Below are positions 10,122-21,322 of a stretch of 64,000 nucleotides of DNA, one piece after another; within the stretch, counting starts at the first letter, position 1; each line of letters starts with the position of its first letter. The notes below the pieces were generated by a model, which was not told the origin of the DNA, did not search any database, and worked only from the letters and a program-made list of their open reading frames with translations. A program made the position numbers and the translations under genes. The DNA is from Nageia nagi (taxonomy: Eukaryota; Pinophyta), in contig JBITNC010000001.1 in assembly GCA_050084985.1 (NCBI GenBank), forward strand, positions 186,310,001 to 186,374,000, given 5' to 3'.

Positions 10122-11328
10122 TTAGAATCTATTCATAATGCATTCAAATCGTGTTTGAACTGCATTAGGATTAAATGAACAATGTGTTGAACTAAATAAA
10201 AAACTAAAATCTAATACCACTTGATTATGATAAATTTCTGGAACACAATAATCTAAGTGTTCAAATGTTACGGTTTGTGTGATTGAGATGATTTGTTCTC
10301 GATGTTTTAAAATCAGGTTGTGAGTACAATCAACTATTATTTTGGGCTTTTCCATAGGCCATAGAAGATAGAAATATATCATTAAATCATATTCTGAGTT
10401 AGGAGAACACCATAACTCAAATGCGTTGATACAAACAATAACTTGATATCCATTTACTTTGACATCCCAACCATAAGATTCACATGTATCACAGAATGTC
10501 AAGGCCATTTTTTGTTGTATTTCAATAGGCATGAAAAAGATATTTGAATACAAAGGAGTAGGAACATTACGAATAACTTTCATAAAGAGATCTTTGTCAT
10601 ACCTACTTTCGAACCTTGGAAGATAACTTCCATTATTTTGTACTCTGTCTTTTTGATAGTTTTTTGATAATCTCATTTCTAACCCTTATTTGATTTATCG
10701 TTGTAAGTTCGGCAATACGACAAGCTTGCCTTTTCTCCAATCTTCGTTTCCAAATTGTATGTCGCATTTGCATGCGAAGAAATCTGTGAGTTTGTCTATA
10801 TTGTTGTTGTAATGTTCTAGGAGGAAAAGCCACAAAAGTATTTGAAAAATCATAAATTACCCTTTTATGAGGTAAATAATGTAAAATTTCATCTATCCAT
10901 TCTAGGCTTTTGGTTAATTGTTTAACGTATTTCAACCTAGCTAAAAGGAGTGAATACTCAGTTAATTGATAATTTATGAAGATTCTCGGTATTCCATAAG
11001 GCCATTGTAGGTAGAAAGCTATTATTTCTTATCATATTCTTTCCATATGGATGAAATAGATTTGTGGATCTAAAATAATGCTAGCTTCATATCCACAAAA
11101 AGTGACTTCCCAACCATTATTTATACCACAAAACATATGGTGTGTTCTCTCAAATTATTCATCAATAGTCAATTGTAAATAATTTAAGAGATTAAAATCA
11201 AATCTATGTTTTAAATATGTTAATGCTAAATCACCTAGATATCTTGGCTATGGAAATCATACTTGTGGTTGCACTATGCTACCTTCAGTAGATTCCTTTG
11301 CCAGATTCATCTTTTCTATTTTAATCAT
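10122..11328 (-). pseudogene. ORF3: extra sense ORF of element 1 with two copies of one ~200-residue unit
   Basis: It starts 87 bases after the pol stop (ATG at 11328). Unit 1 (PRYLGD at 11247-11230) has NNGWEVTFCGYEAS, FYLQWPYGIPRIF and HKRVIYDFSNTF, then a basic Arg/Gln-rich stretch. Unit 2 (from about 10619) repeats the order: LPRFESRYDKDLF, ESYGWDVKVNGYQVIV, FYLLWPMEKPKIIVDC and HNQVVLDFSFLF, ending at 10122. The unit period is about 630 bases. Unit 1 has about five stops. A frame change at 10633-10676 separates the units: either an indel or two overlapping ORFs, since an ATG at 10676 opens unit 2 as an intact 184-aa frame. I know no family for it. The same two-unit ORF is in element 2, so it is a real element gene. 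Confidence 0.7.
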
Positions 11329-11414
11329 TAACACTTGACAAATATTAATACTTTTATTTATTTATTATTTTAACAATAAAATAAAACAAAAGAAAACTAA
11401 TGTACACTTTTTTT

Positions 11415-12470
11415 TTATGTATAGGAGGCTCGAAGATGCATGATATTTATAGGTTCACGCTATTCATTTCCTTCTAAATATAATAAATGATAAGTTCCTT
11501 TACCGAACTTTTTCTTAATGATATACGATCTTAACCAATTTGGAGCAAACTTATCTCTAAGCTATCATTCTATTCGTAAAGTTTGTTGATTTTCTTTTAA
11601 AACCAAATCACCTATTTTGAACTCATGATTTAGAGCCCTTTTATCAAAAGCTCATTTTATCCTCTCCTGATAAACATGCATAAGCTCTAAAGCATTGATA
11701 CATTTTTCATCTAAAAGTAATAATTGATCTAAGTGAGTCTATCTTGCTTCCTTGTCAGAATTTTACTCACTTAGATTTACTCTAAGGGATGGTATCTCAA
11801 GTTCTATGGGTAGGATGGCTTCTGTTCCATATACTAAAGAGAATGGTGTTGCCCTAATAGGAGTGCATACACTGGTATGATAAGCCCATAAGGCTTTTGG
11901 TATTTATATATGCCAATCTCTATGAGAATCATTTACTATTTTTGCTAAGATGTTCCGAATAGTTTTATTAGTAGCCTCTGTCTGTCCATTGCCTTGTGGA
12001 TAATATGGAGTGGAAAAACTTTGTTTAATTTTATACTTATCACATATTTGTTTTACATCCTTATTTTTAAATTTTCTTCTATTATCCATAATTAACTGGT
12101 TCAGTATACTGAATCTACATATAATATAATTTTCTATAAATTTAGTAATTCGTGAACTAGTGGTGGAAGTCATGGGAATAGCCTCTACCCATTTGGTAAA
12201 ATATTCAGTTGCTATAATGATGAACTTGTGTCCACCAAAAGATGTAGGTGTAATTTGTCCTATTAAATCTAATGCCCATTTAGAGAATGGCCAAAGTGAT
12301 TGTATAAAATGTAGTTCTTGAGATGGTTGTGAAAATAAATGAGTGTATTGTTGACATTTAAAACATTTTTTAACATATTCACAATAATCTTTTTCCATAG
12401 TTGGCCAATAATACCCCATTCGTATTAATCATTTCACAATTGCAACACCATTAAAATGTCCTTCGCATGT
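11415..12470 (-). pseudogene. element 1 integrase relic
   Basis: Integrase inserts the cDNA copy into host DNA. Seen in order: the end of an HHCC zinc finger (CFKCQQYTH), the core with first Asp in FSKWALDLIG, second Asp in MDNRRKF (normally DNG, so Gly->Arg here) and Glu in GNGQTEATNKT. A C-terminal part follows with [26 protein letters not shown] and AFDKRALNHEFKVGDLVLK. Pol ends at a TAA at 11415. Premature stops occur in the C-terminal part. No chromodomain was seen, as expected for the Tat lineage. Confidence 0.88.
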
Positions 12471-12605
12471 TCCATCATGGGCGGAGGATATAGCTTTTTT
12501 AATATCATTCCATTCAAGAAATCTGAGTAAAATACCATTAAAATTTCATCGATGCAAGATATCCTCTATCAAACAATATTTAGTTGCTTTAATTTTAAAA
12601 GCTCA

Positions 12606-13274
12606 TCATGATGATTTATTAAGGTTTGTAGGAAGGGTTCCAAATTTTAAAAAATCTATCAATTCTTTGTACCAATTATCTTTATCAGTTACGTCAGTAT
12701 TTAATACACTTTTTTCTTCATCTTCTTGTTGTAATAATGATTGAGACAATTGAATTATTTCAACTTGAATTGAAGATTTTTTAGGATCTTCTGGGATAAG
12801 AGATGCAATAGAAGCCATAGTGTCTGCAAATCTATTAGATGATCTTGGTGCTACTTCTATACTAAATTGGTCAAAAAAATTTAATAATTCCTCAACTAAC
12901 ACTTTATACTTTTGAAGTAAAGGTTCTTTACATTGATAGATTCCTTTCACTTAATTTACGATGAGTAAAGAATCTCCAACAATCTTAATTATTTTAAGTT
13001 TTAATTTAATAGTAGTTTTTAATGCTAATATCAAAGCTTCATATTCTGCATTATTATTAGTACAAGGAAATTTTAGTTTAAATGAATATGGTATAGGGGT
13101 CCCTTGCATTCTTATAAATACAACACCTGCTCCACCACCTTGTTCACATTGAGAACCATCAAAGTGTATTGTCATATCCCAATCATCTTCAGGTTCTACA
13201 AGTATTTTAATTTCATCTAATTGAAACACCCCATCATCAGGTAATTCAATGACAAGTGGTTTATTATCTTGCAA
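12606..13274 (-). pseudogene. element 1 second RNase H (aRNH)
   Basis: A cellular-type RNase H fused after the normal gypsy one is the hallmark of the Tat lineage. Catalytic acidic residues are visible: Asp in MTIHFDGSQCEQGGGAG, Glu in NNNAEYEALI and Asp in IVGDSLLIVN. The C-terminal half follows after a stop at 12951-12953 and contains APRSSNRFADTMASIASLIP. All of it is in the same frame as gag and integrase. Confidence 0.88.
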
Positions 13275-13289
13275 TGGAGCATCAGCAAG

Positions 13290-13660
13290 GTAATCAGTAA
13301 TTACTTATCCTTTTATTAACTTATGTCAAATAAAATGTAAATCAAATTCAGTTAAGTGCATTATCCACTTTGCAGTTCTTGAATTTTGATAGGTTTTATT
13401 CATCATATATTTCAATGGATCCACTTTAAAGATGACATATGTTGTATGATTAAGCATATAATGTCGAAGTTTTTTAGTAGCAAAAATGACAACAAGACAT
13501 AATTTTTCTAAATATATATACTTAATCTCATAGCTCACAAGTGTTCTACTCAGATAATATATAGCTTGTTCTTTATTGTGTTCATTCTTTTGAGCAAGCA
13601 TTGTTCCTAAAGCATTTTCAGTAGCAGAAATATATAACAAAAAGGGTACATCTTTTTTTG
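13290..13660 (-). pseudogene. element 1 gypsy-type RNase H
   Basis: Degrades the RNA strand of the RNA-DNA hybrid. Visible motifs are LYISATENALGTMLAQ, AIYYLSRTLVSYE, EKLCLVVIFATKKLRHYM, then DPLKYM and AKWIMHLTEFDLHFI. It is continuous with the RT upstream and is followed by the second RNase H. Confidence 0.88.
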
Positions 13661-14593
13661 GTGGACTTAAGATAGGAGGAGATAATAAATATCTTTTAAT
13701 TTTGTCAAATGCATCTTATTGCTCTTTACCCCAATGATATTCTACTCCCTTTTTTAATAATTTTGTGAATGGTTTACATTTATCAAAAAGTTAAGCTATA
13801 AACCTTCTAATGGCTTGTAACTTGCCCTGTAAACTTTGTAACTATTTTAGATTTGCAGAAGGTGGCATGTCTACTACTACCTTCACTTTACTAAGATCTA
13901 TTTTGATTCCTCATCGGGACATAATAAATCCTAATAATTTTCCTGAAGTAACATCAAAAACATATTTTTTGGATTTAATCTTACTTTATGTTCTAATAAT
14001 CTATCTAAGAATTTAATCAGGTCTTTTCCATGATCTACTCAATATTTGGATCTAACCAACAAATCATCGACATAATCTTCTACTATGTCATGCATATAAT
14101 CATGGAATATATAAGTCATAGCCCTTTGATAAGTTGCCCTGACATTTTTTAATCTAAAAGGCATAACTTTATAACAAAAGGTACCCTAAGGAGTTATAAA
14201 AGCCATTTTATGTTGATCTTTAGTGGCTATTTTTATTTGATTATAGCCAGAAAATCCATCCATTAATGACAACATATCATGTCCTGCTGTCGAGTCTACC
14301 AAACTATCAATGCTAGGTAGAGGGAAATCATCCTTAGGACAAGCTTTGTTAAGATCATGAAAATTTGTGCATATTCTTATTTTTTCACTTGGTTTTTTCA
14401 TAGGTACCATATTAGATATCCAATCTGAAAAATCTATAGGTTGTATAAATTTAGCTTCTAATAATTTTTGAAGTTCTTCTTTTACCATTAATGTTATAGT
14501 AGGATGCATTTTACGTAATTTTTGTTTAATAGGTTTAGTATCAGACTTTAATGCTAAATTATGTACTACTAATTTAGGATCTATTCCAGGCAT
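13661..14593 (-). pseudogene. element 1 reverse transcriptase
   Basis: Copies element RNA into cDNA. Visible blocks: KPIKQKLRKMHP, the first catalytic Asp in MLSLMDGFSGYNQIKIA (14240-14290), the YVDD box in VEDYVDDLLVRSKY (YVDD codons within about 14062-14077) and LNPKKYVFDV. A TGA where Arg (CGA) fits interrupts the thumb in SR*GIKID, and other stops come from CAA/CGA. Two compensating indels place this part in a different frame from gag and RNase H. Confidence 0.9.
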
Positions 14594-14599
14594 GTCTAC

Positions 14600-15950
14600 A
14601 TATGACCATGCAAATAGCTTTTCTCATTCTTTTAATAAGGTTATAATTTCTTCTTGTTCATTTTCTGTGAGGTTTTCTCCTAATTAAATAATTTTAAGAT
14701 TTTGAGGATTATTACTAATATTTATTTCTAAGACTTTTTCAATAAGCATATGCGACCCTTCTTCTAATTGATTTGGTACTAGTATCCAACTTTTGTTGTT
14801 AACACTATATTCTTCATCGTATCCTTGAATTTGTTCATTCATGCATACTTGATTTTCATAGGAAACAAATATGTGATCTACATTTTTGAATTCACGTACC
14901 GAAGGATTAGATGATATAAGAGAAAAATTAGCAATTATTTCATCTGTAGAAGTATTGGCTATTATTTTGATTAAATTTTGATTTTCATTAACTTCATCTA
15001 TTTTTTCATTATTTTGATCTTCAATATCATTCTCTTTTATTGTAACCATATTTATCGATGGTATACCTGAATATGGAATGATTGATGATTCAACATTTTT
15101 ATTTATTTATTCTTGTATATCACCTAGTAAGGATGAATGATTCTAGGGTGGCTCAATATTATTAATAAAGAGTGTTTTGACCCCTTCTAAGACATTCATT
15201 TCACTTAATTATTCTTCTCTTATATTAATAATTTCTTGTACTATAGATTCTTTCTCTAAAATTTTTTCATTATAATCCAAATTATCTTCTCCTAAATTTC
15301 CTAATTTAGCAAGATTTTTGCATTTATTTTGATAACCTAATCCCCTTTTATTAGTGGGATCTTGGTATTGTAATTCAATTATTTCTCATGGACCTTGTTC
15401 ATATCGACCCAATCCTCGTCCTTGCCAATTACATCTATTAAAATAGTTTAAGACAAATGTTCTTGAACATGGTGATAAAAATTTCATATCATTATTGAAA
15501 TTTCTTTCATATGTTTGATTGGGTATTGTTGACACAAGATCTACTATTCCCACATAGATAAACATTGTTTGATCAGGTACTTCTCCTAAAGGTACTATTT
15601 GTCCAATTACACTAGGTGATTCAGATAATCTTCCCATTTCTTATGCTAAAGGTATATTGAATACTACATCATCTATGTCATATTCTTCCATCCCTAAATC
15701 CATTAATTTAATTTTTACTAGATATACATTGGATGAGTCATTATTAGATGTAATATTCACTTTTTTTGATGAAGAAGCTCCATATTTTTCATCTAAAGTT
15801 TTAGCAACTTTTTCCCATGTATCTTTATCTTGTATAACTATATCACTTTTTTCCTTTTATGACTTCAGATTGATTCACATTTTTGTTCATTAATATAGTT
15901 GATAAATTAGGAGATGGTAATGTCACTTTATTTGGATCAAAAATTAAATT
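14600..15950 (-). pseudogene. element 1 protease-RT linker with G-patch domain
   Basis: Between protease and RT the readable frame holds NWQGRGLGRYEQGP (about 15395-15440) followed by NKRGLGYQ. This is the glycine pattern of a G-patch, a small RNA-binding or helicase-activating motif known in some retroelement polyproteins. The rest is an acidic Asn/Glu-rich linker with VPNQLEEGSHMLIE near 14750. Element 2 has the same motif (WKGQGLG) and the same linker words (IPNQLEEGSHMLIEE), so both are conserved element features. Stops are mostly Gln-to-stop. Confidence 0.7.
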
Positions 15951-15956
15951 ACAATG

Positions 15957-16427
15957 TCAATAAGGATCTGGATCTTTAAACACATAATGAACTTTATCTT
16001 TATAGATGTATTTTAGACATCCATGATAAGTTGATGGAACACATTGCATTTCTCTAATCCATGGGCATCCTAAAAGAATGTTATATTGTATAATATTTCC
16101 TTCAATTATATGTAATAAAGTTTGAATGGTTTTAGCCCCTACTATAATCAGAAGCACTATTGATCCCAAAGTTGAACACACTGCATCATTAAACACCCTA
16201 ATTTGTAAAGAAGGAGCTAAGATAAGCAAATCTGATAAATTCAAATTTTTGTATGCAGCATCTGAAATTATATTTATAGCTAAACCTTCATCTATTAAAA
16301 TTCTTTTAAATAATCTACCATCTACTTCACCCATTATATGTAAAGGTGGATCAAGTCCGCTTGGTCCATCGTTATTTAATTTTTCTTGTTCATAGAAGGT
16401 GATACTAGGTTGTTGAGATATCTTCAA
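15957..16427 (-). pseudogene. element 1 aspartic protease
   Basis: Processes the Gag-Pol polyprotein. The active-site region reads FKRILIDEGLAINIIS, an Asp-x-Gly retropepsin pattern with Glu where Gly, Asn or Thr is usual. The flap-side and C-terminal parts (QYNILLGCPWIREMQCVPSTYH) match retropepsins of plant gypsy elements, where the start is usually GRPW, so Arg->Cys by CpG decay. One uninterrupted frame of 156 codons. Confidence 0.85.
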
Positions 16428-19369
16428 CCTTTCAACTATTGAAATAAAATTATCGGGGTTACTAACATCTACTTGAATTTCTTACAGAATTTGATTCATA
16501 GCTTTCCTATAACTCTTAGACTATTATAATAATTCAAATAAGGTCATCTTAATTGGAGACATTTTTAATTGTCATTGAAGAGCACCTTTTATCAAAACTT
16601 TAGGTTGTTGTGGAGGAGGTATAGGTTGTATATTAATTGGGTTTGATATCGATTGATTTTTTCATGGATTATCCTGTTTATTCTGATATTATTGTGCTCT
16701 TGTAGCTATACCAATCATATGTATTGAATCATCTATAGTTCCTATAAATAGTATATCCTTATTATTCCATGTATAGTTCATTTAGTTTGGGATAATTGCC
16801 ACATTATTAGCCTGATGTGAAGGTAAGGGATTTTGATATATCCCTAAATTTTGATTCGAGGGCACAATAGGATTATCCACATCTATTTTTTGACTATCTA
16901 TCAAGTCTTGAATTTTATGTTGTAAAGTTCAACATTTATTTGTATTATGTCCTTTTTGCCTATGATAAGCACAAAATTCATTCTCCTTATACCATTTGCT
17001 TCCTTTAGCATTAGGATTTTTAGGTTTTATATCAAGTAATGTAATCACACCATTATCACATAATTTTTTACATATTTCGACTAATGGTTTTGATAATGGG
17101 GTAAAATTTCTTTTAGGCTTAGGTTCAGCATTTTCTTTGATTTTTGAAGATTGACCAAAATTTTCTATCATAGCTATTTGATTATTTTGTGGTTGTTTAC
17201 TAATGTTTTCATATTGATTACCCTTTCTATATTCTTTTTTCTTGAGTTTTAGTTCTCCATCTTGAATTTTAACTCTTTCTATAACTACTGCCTGAGCAAT
17301 AGCTTCTTCAAAAGTTTTATGTTGTTGAATTTGGAGAATACTAGCTATTGGTCTTAAACAACTTTGACTAAATAATTTAACTAATTCTTCTTGTGGTATT
17401 GTATAAGGCATACTAGTGAGTATAGCCCACCATCTTGAGATGTAATCTTGTATAGTTTCATCAAGAAATTGTTGTAATCTTGTAAGATCAGTAATTGAAG
17501 ATCTTTCTTTAATATTGATTCTAAAGTATTCAAGAAATTGATTAGCCAATTGTTCGAACGTATATAAACTATGTATAGGTAAACTATTATACCAATCCAA
17601 AGCTTGGCCTACGAGTGTCATAGGAAATATATGTAACATTAATGAGTCATCATTAGCTATCTGATAACTAGAAAATGTTAATTTTCTCAAGTGTTCTTTA
17701 GGATCTTCTCTTCCCTTAAATGATTCTATTTTAGGAAATTCAAACCTATATGGTAATTTCTTTTTTGGAACACTTGGATGAATAGGTTCATTGCAAATAT
17801 TTTTATAATTTAACTTTTAAAGTCCTTGAACATTCATTTCTTGATTTATAAAATCCTTCATAAAGTCTTCTAATTCTTTATCGGTTCTATGACCTTGAGT
17901 GTGTCTATGATATCTTCGAGTATTTGGATCCTTTTTCGAAATTGATCTTGAAGTGTAAGACTCATAGTTAGAAGGAAACTCTGATGGTGGTGGAGGCAAT
18001 ATTTTAAGAGGTGAATAACATCGCAAAATAGGGATTTTAGGAGGTTTTTGGGATGTACCTTTTCCATATAGATCTTTTCCTTTGTAATTAGGTTATTTTG
18101 TTTGATTTTGGGTTTATTCAACCCAACTTTTAATGGAATCTTGCTTTTGTTTATCATATAATTTTTGAAGTTCTAGTTCCTTATCCATCTCCTTTTGTAA
18201 TAAAATGGCTATCTTTTTATCCATCGCTTCCTGTTTATCTAAGTAAGGATCTCGATATCTTTGTATTTGACTTCCTTCAGGAGTTTTTGATTTTAAATTT
18301 TTTATTTTTTGATATTTATCCCACTATCTTTGTTTTTCTTTCTCCATACTTAGATATTGTTCCCTTCTTATTTTTTCATTCTCTAATTCTTTAAGTTGTA
18401 ATTCCTGTAAACGAAGTTGAATCTCATGTTCTTTATGAAGTCTTTTCTTTTCTTATTCTAGGAACTCATTTCTTTCTTTGTTTGCTTATTCTTATTCTAT
18501 GAATTTCCTTTTATCTCTAAGAAGTTTATCTTCCATTTCTTTTAATTTATTCTCTTGTTCTTGAATTTTAATGAATTCATTAACTTTTCTATTTTCTTCC
18601 TTTAGAAGATATTGCATCTCTATGGCCCTTTTAATATCATTAGCATATATTTCCATAAATTTTTTACCAGCTTTTGTTTTATATAATCATCGTTCTTTTA
18701 GTTCTTCATAAGAAGGTATCTCTTATATTTTGAACTTAGATGTCCTTATATGTAATCCTCCCTTTGAGGAATAAGATTTCTCTGTTTGCTTCATTAAAGG
18801 AGCTCTTTGGGATAAATTACTCGTAGGTATTGATACTTCATTTTTTCCTAATTTGAGAGATTTATGAGAAAAAGAAGATTCCTCTTTTTGAATTAAAGAA
18901 CTAACTTTTTGACCATCTAATAATAGACAAATGACTCTTTCATATTTAACTTTATATGGCTCAGTCTCTGGTACCGCTATGGTTTCGACCCGAGATTTAT
19001 CCTTGTCAATTTCTAAGTTATCATGCCTTTGATTTATTTTTTCCACATCTCCTGGTAAACTAGAAGACATCTTAGGAATAGCCCTATAATTAGCTAGGTG
19101 ATGATGAATTTTAATTAACTCTTCATCTAACACTTGCATTCTAGCCTTGGCAATAGGATTCTCTATACTTTGTCTTTGCAATCTAGATTGATCATAACCC
19201 CAATCCCAATCCTTACTTTCATAACAAACTACCTGTGGATTTGATTCATCTAAAGAAGGTAACCTCCTACTGAAGCCTCTACCAAATTCATATTGTTTGG
19301 ATCTATTTCTTGTATTTCAAATGGGTGTTCTTGCATTTTCTTAGCGGTCATACTTCTAGTTTGAGCCAT
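16428..19369 (-). pseudogene. element 1 gag
   Basis: Gag packages element RNA into virus-like particles. It starts at ATG 19369 (MAQTRSMTAKK), just after a TA microsatellite (19373-19401) that ends the leader. N-terminal part: frameshift near 19300, then a long Lys/Glu/Gln-rich coiled coil (18180-18720) with three or more TAA where CAA fits. The retrotransposon gag domain is at 16990-17690 (LVGQALDWYNSLPIHSLYTF, FLEYFRINIKERSSI, DYISRWWAIL). A zinc-knuckle-like CAYHRQKGHNTNKC lies at about 16930-16975. Gag and most of pol share one frame, so the element probably made one Gag-Pol polyprotein of roughly 2,650 codons. Confidence 0.88.
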
Positions 19370-19408
<39 letters not shown>

Positions 19409-20927
19409 ACAAACATCGTAAAAAAAAACTCTATTTTTATCTTTTATATTATATTTTTGAGAAAACAATTTAATGCACAAACATCCTATATGCAAACTTA
19501 CTTTTAACGATGTGATTGTCTTTTTTAAGTTTTTCACATATTTTTAATGTCTGAGTTAAATGAACGATATGAGTTGTTCATTTTTAATCTTTTTAATTTT
19601 TCTAGTTTGTTTTGACTAGTCAAGTGTTAAACAAGGTAGGTTGGGTAATTCTAAGTAATGTTTACAAGTTTCTATGGCTTTTGGCTTGGTTCTAGATGAG
19701 TCTCTTTTTTGACTCTTACCTAAAGAAAAGTCACCTTGGTCATCACTTCCAAGTGTAACTGACTCTATGGCTTCAAGTGTGTTATGTCAGTGGTTACAAA
19801 GAAGTAAGAATTAACAGTTGGTAGTGACATCCAAATCATTAATGTTCAATTATTCCTTTAAGGCCTTATGAAATGCATTTAAATAAGTAAAATACATTTA
19901 TGCATACTACCCTCCAACATATTCATGTCCATTTACTTATCTTATCTTAATGTGATACAATCAAAAGTTTATTTTAAGTGTAATAAACCCCATTGTTCTT
20001 TTTTAATTATAATGTGATTCATTATCCAACCTCTTAATGATGTTCATTAACTCTTTCCAGATGTGGAAGTTTTATATGTGATAAATTTCCTCTTTTTACT
20101 AGTCACATATCTCTTCGACCTCTAATGGAGTGGTAAGAGCAGACTTAGTAAAAAGCCATTAAGTGTAGATAAATTAATTAAGTGAGGTTCAATTACTCCT
20201 CCAAGAGTCACATATCCCTTCAACCTCCAATGGAGTGGTAAGGGTAAACATCTTTAAGAGTGTTAATGTGAAGTATATTTCCAAATAATATGTGAATAAA
20301 TTTTATCTCTTTCACTTAACTTATTTCTGATCACTTAAGATCGCTTAAAGTGCAAAAGTGAGAGCATACTTTGTTAAGTGAAAGTACTTAGTGCATTCGA
20401 ATCCCTCTAATTCATTAACCTTTTAATATGATTTATACTACCCAAAAATCAATTTATTTTCCTTAAGTTCATTCTATTTAATGTGATTCATTTACTCCTT
20501 CCAATTGTAGAAGTATTATGTGTAGTAAATTACCTCCTCTTACTAGTCACATATCCCTTCGACCTCCAATGGAGTGTTAAGGGCAAAATTGGTAAGAGGT
20601 CATTATGTGTGGATAAATTAACCAAATTAATGATAGTGTAAATGTGAAAGAAAAGAAGAATTAATTACTCCTTCTTATCAGGTCTATTCTAGTCACCTTA
20701 GATCACACGAAATGCAAAGGGAGAGCATAAGTAGACAAGATAAAAAGTATTAATGTGTACGTACCCTTCACCTAAAACATGAAAATAAATACATAACATT
20801 ATACATAAAGTAAATTAATAAAAAAATGCATTTAACCTTTTCTACCCATTCTTATATGCATTCTAGGCAAAGGAATCATAGTCAAAAATATCCTTCTATT
20901 TTAACAATATATTATATATATGTATTT

Positions 20928-20967
<40 letters not shown>

Positions 20968-21300
20968 CAAAAGGAGGCAAGGTGACCTGGAGTAAGAGTC
21001 ACCAGCATTTAAACAGAGATCGTTGGCATTTGTTTGGAGTCATCAGTGTCCGATTTCAATCATTGGCATTTATATAATAGACACTTATGTTCAATCATCG
21101 GTATTTTTGTGAATCGCTAGCATTCCTTTTGAGTCATCAACATCCGATTCCAATCGCTGGTGTTTCTGTAACAAATTTCCTATAAAAAGCATAGATCACA
21201 AAATTTAAAGTCAGTATATGGAATAACTTGAATAAACCAGATAATAGAAAGGTAGAATTATTTTTATCATAAACAAAAACCTCCCTATCAATGACAGAGG
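19370..21300 (-). other. element 1 leader with repeated motifs
   Basis: About 1.9 kb untranslated leader between primer site and gag. A motif reading CACATATCCCTTCGACCTCCAATGGAGTGGTAAGGG on the plus strand recurs near 20105, 20210 and 20545, with variants. TA microsatellites lie at 19373-19401 and 20930-20960. No ORF with a recognisable domain is present. The 83-aa and 62-aa open frames in this area are not credible genes. The element 2 leader carries the same motif in its own sense. Confidence 0.7.
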
Positions 21301-21319
21301 GGCCCTCCTTCTAGCGCCA
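21301..21319 (-). other. element 1 primer-binding site
   Basis: On the minus strand TGGCGCTAGAAGGAGGGCC starts 3 bases after the 5' LTR end. TGGCGC-type sites are usual for plant Tat/Athila gypsy elements. I cannot name the tRNA without a tRNA set. Confidence 0.85.
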
Positions 21320-21322
21320 GAA

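Noticed and set aside
10640-10676. Programmed -1 frameshift at the A-run in ORF3
   Set aside because: The heptamer phase is wrong for the unit 1 frame and no clear downstream structure is seen. An indel or overlapping ORFs are simpler.
16126-16395. 89-aa plus-strand frame
   Set aside because: Shadow of the element 1 protease.
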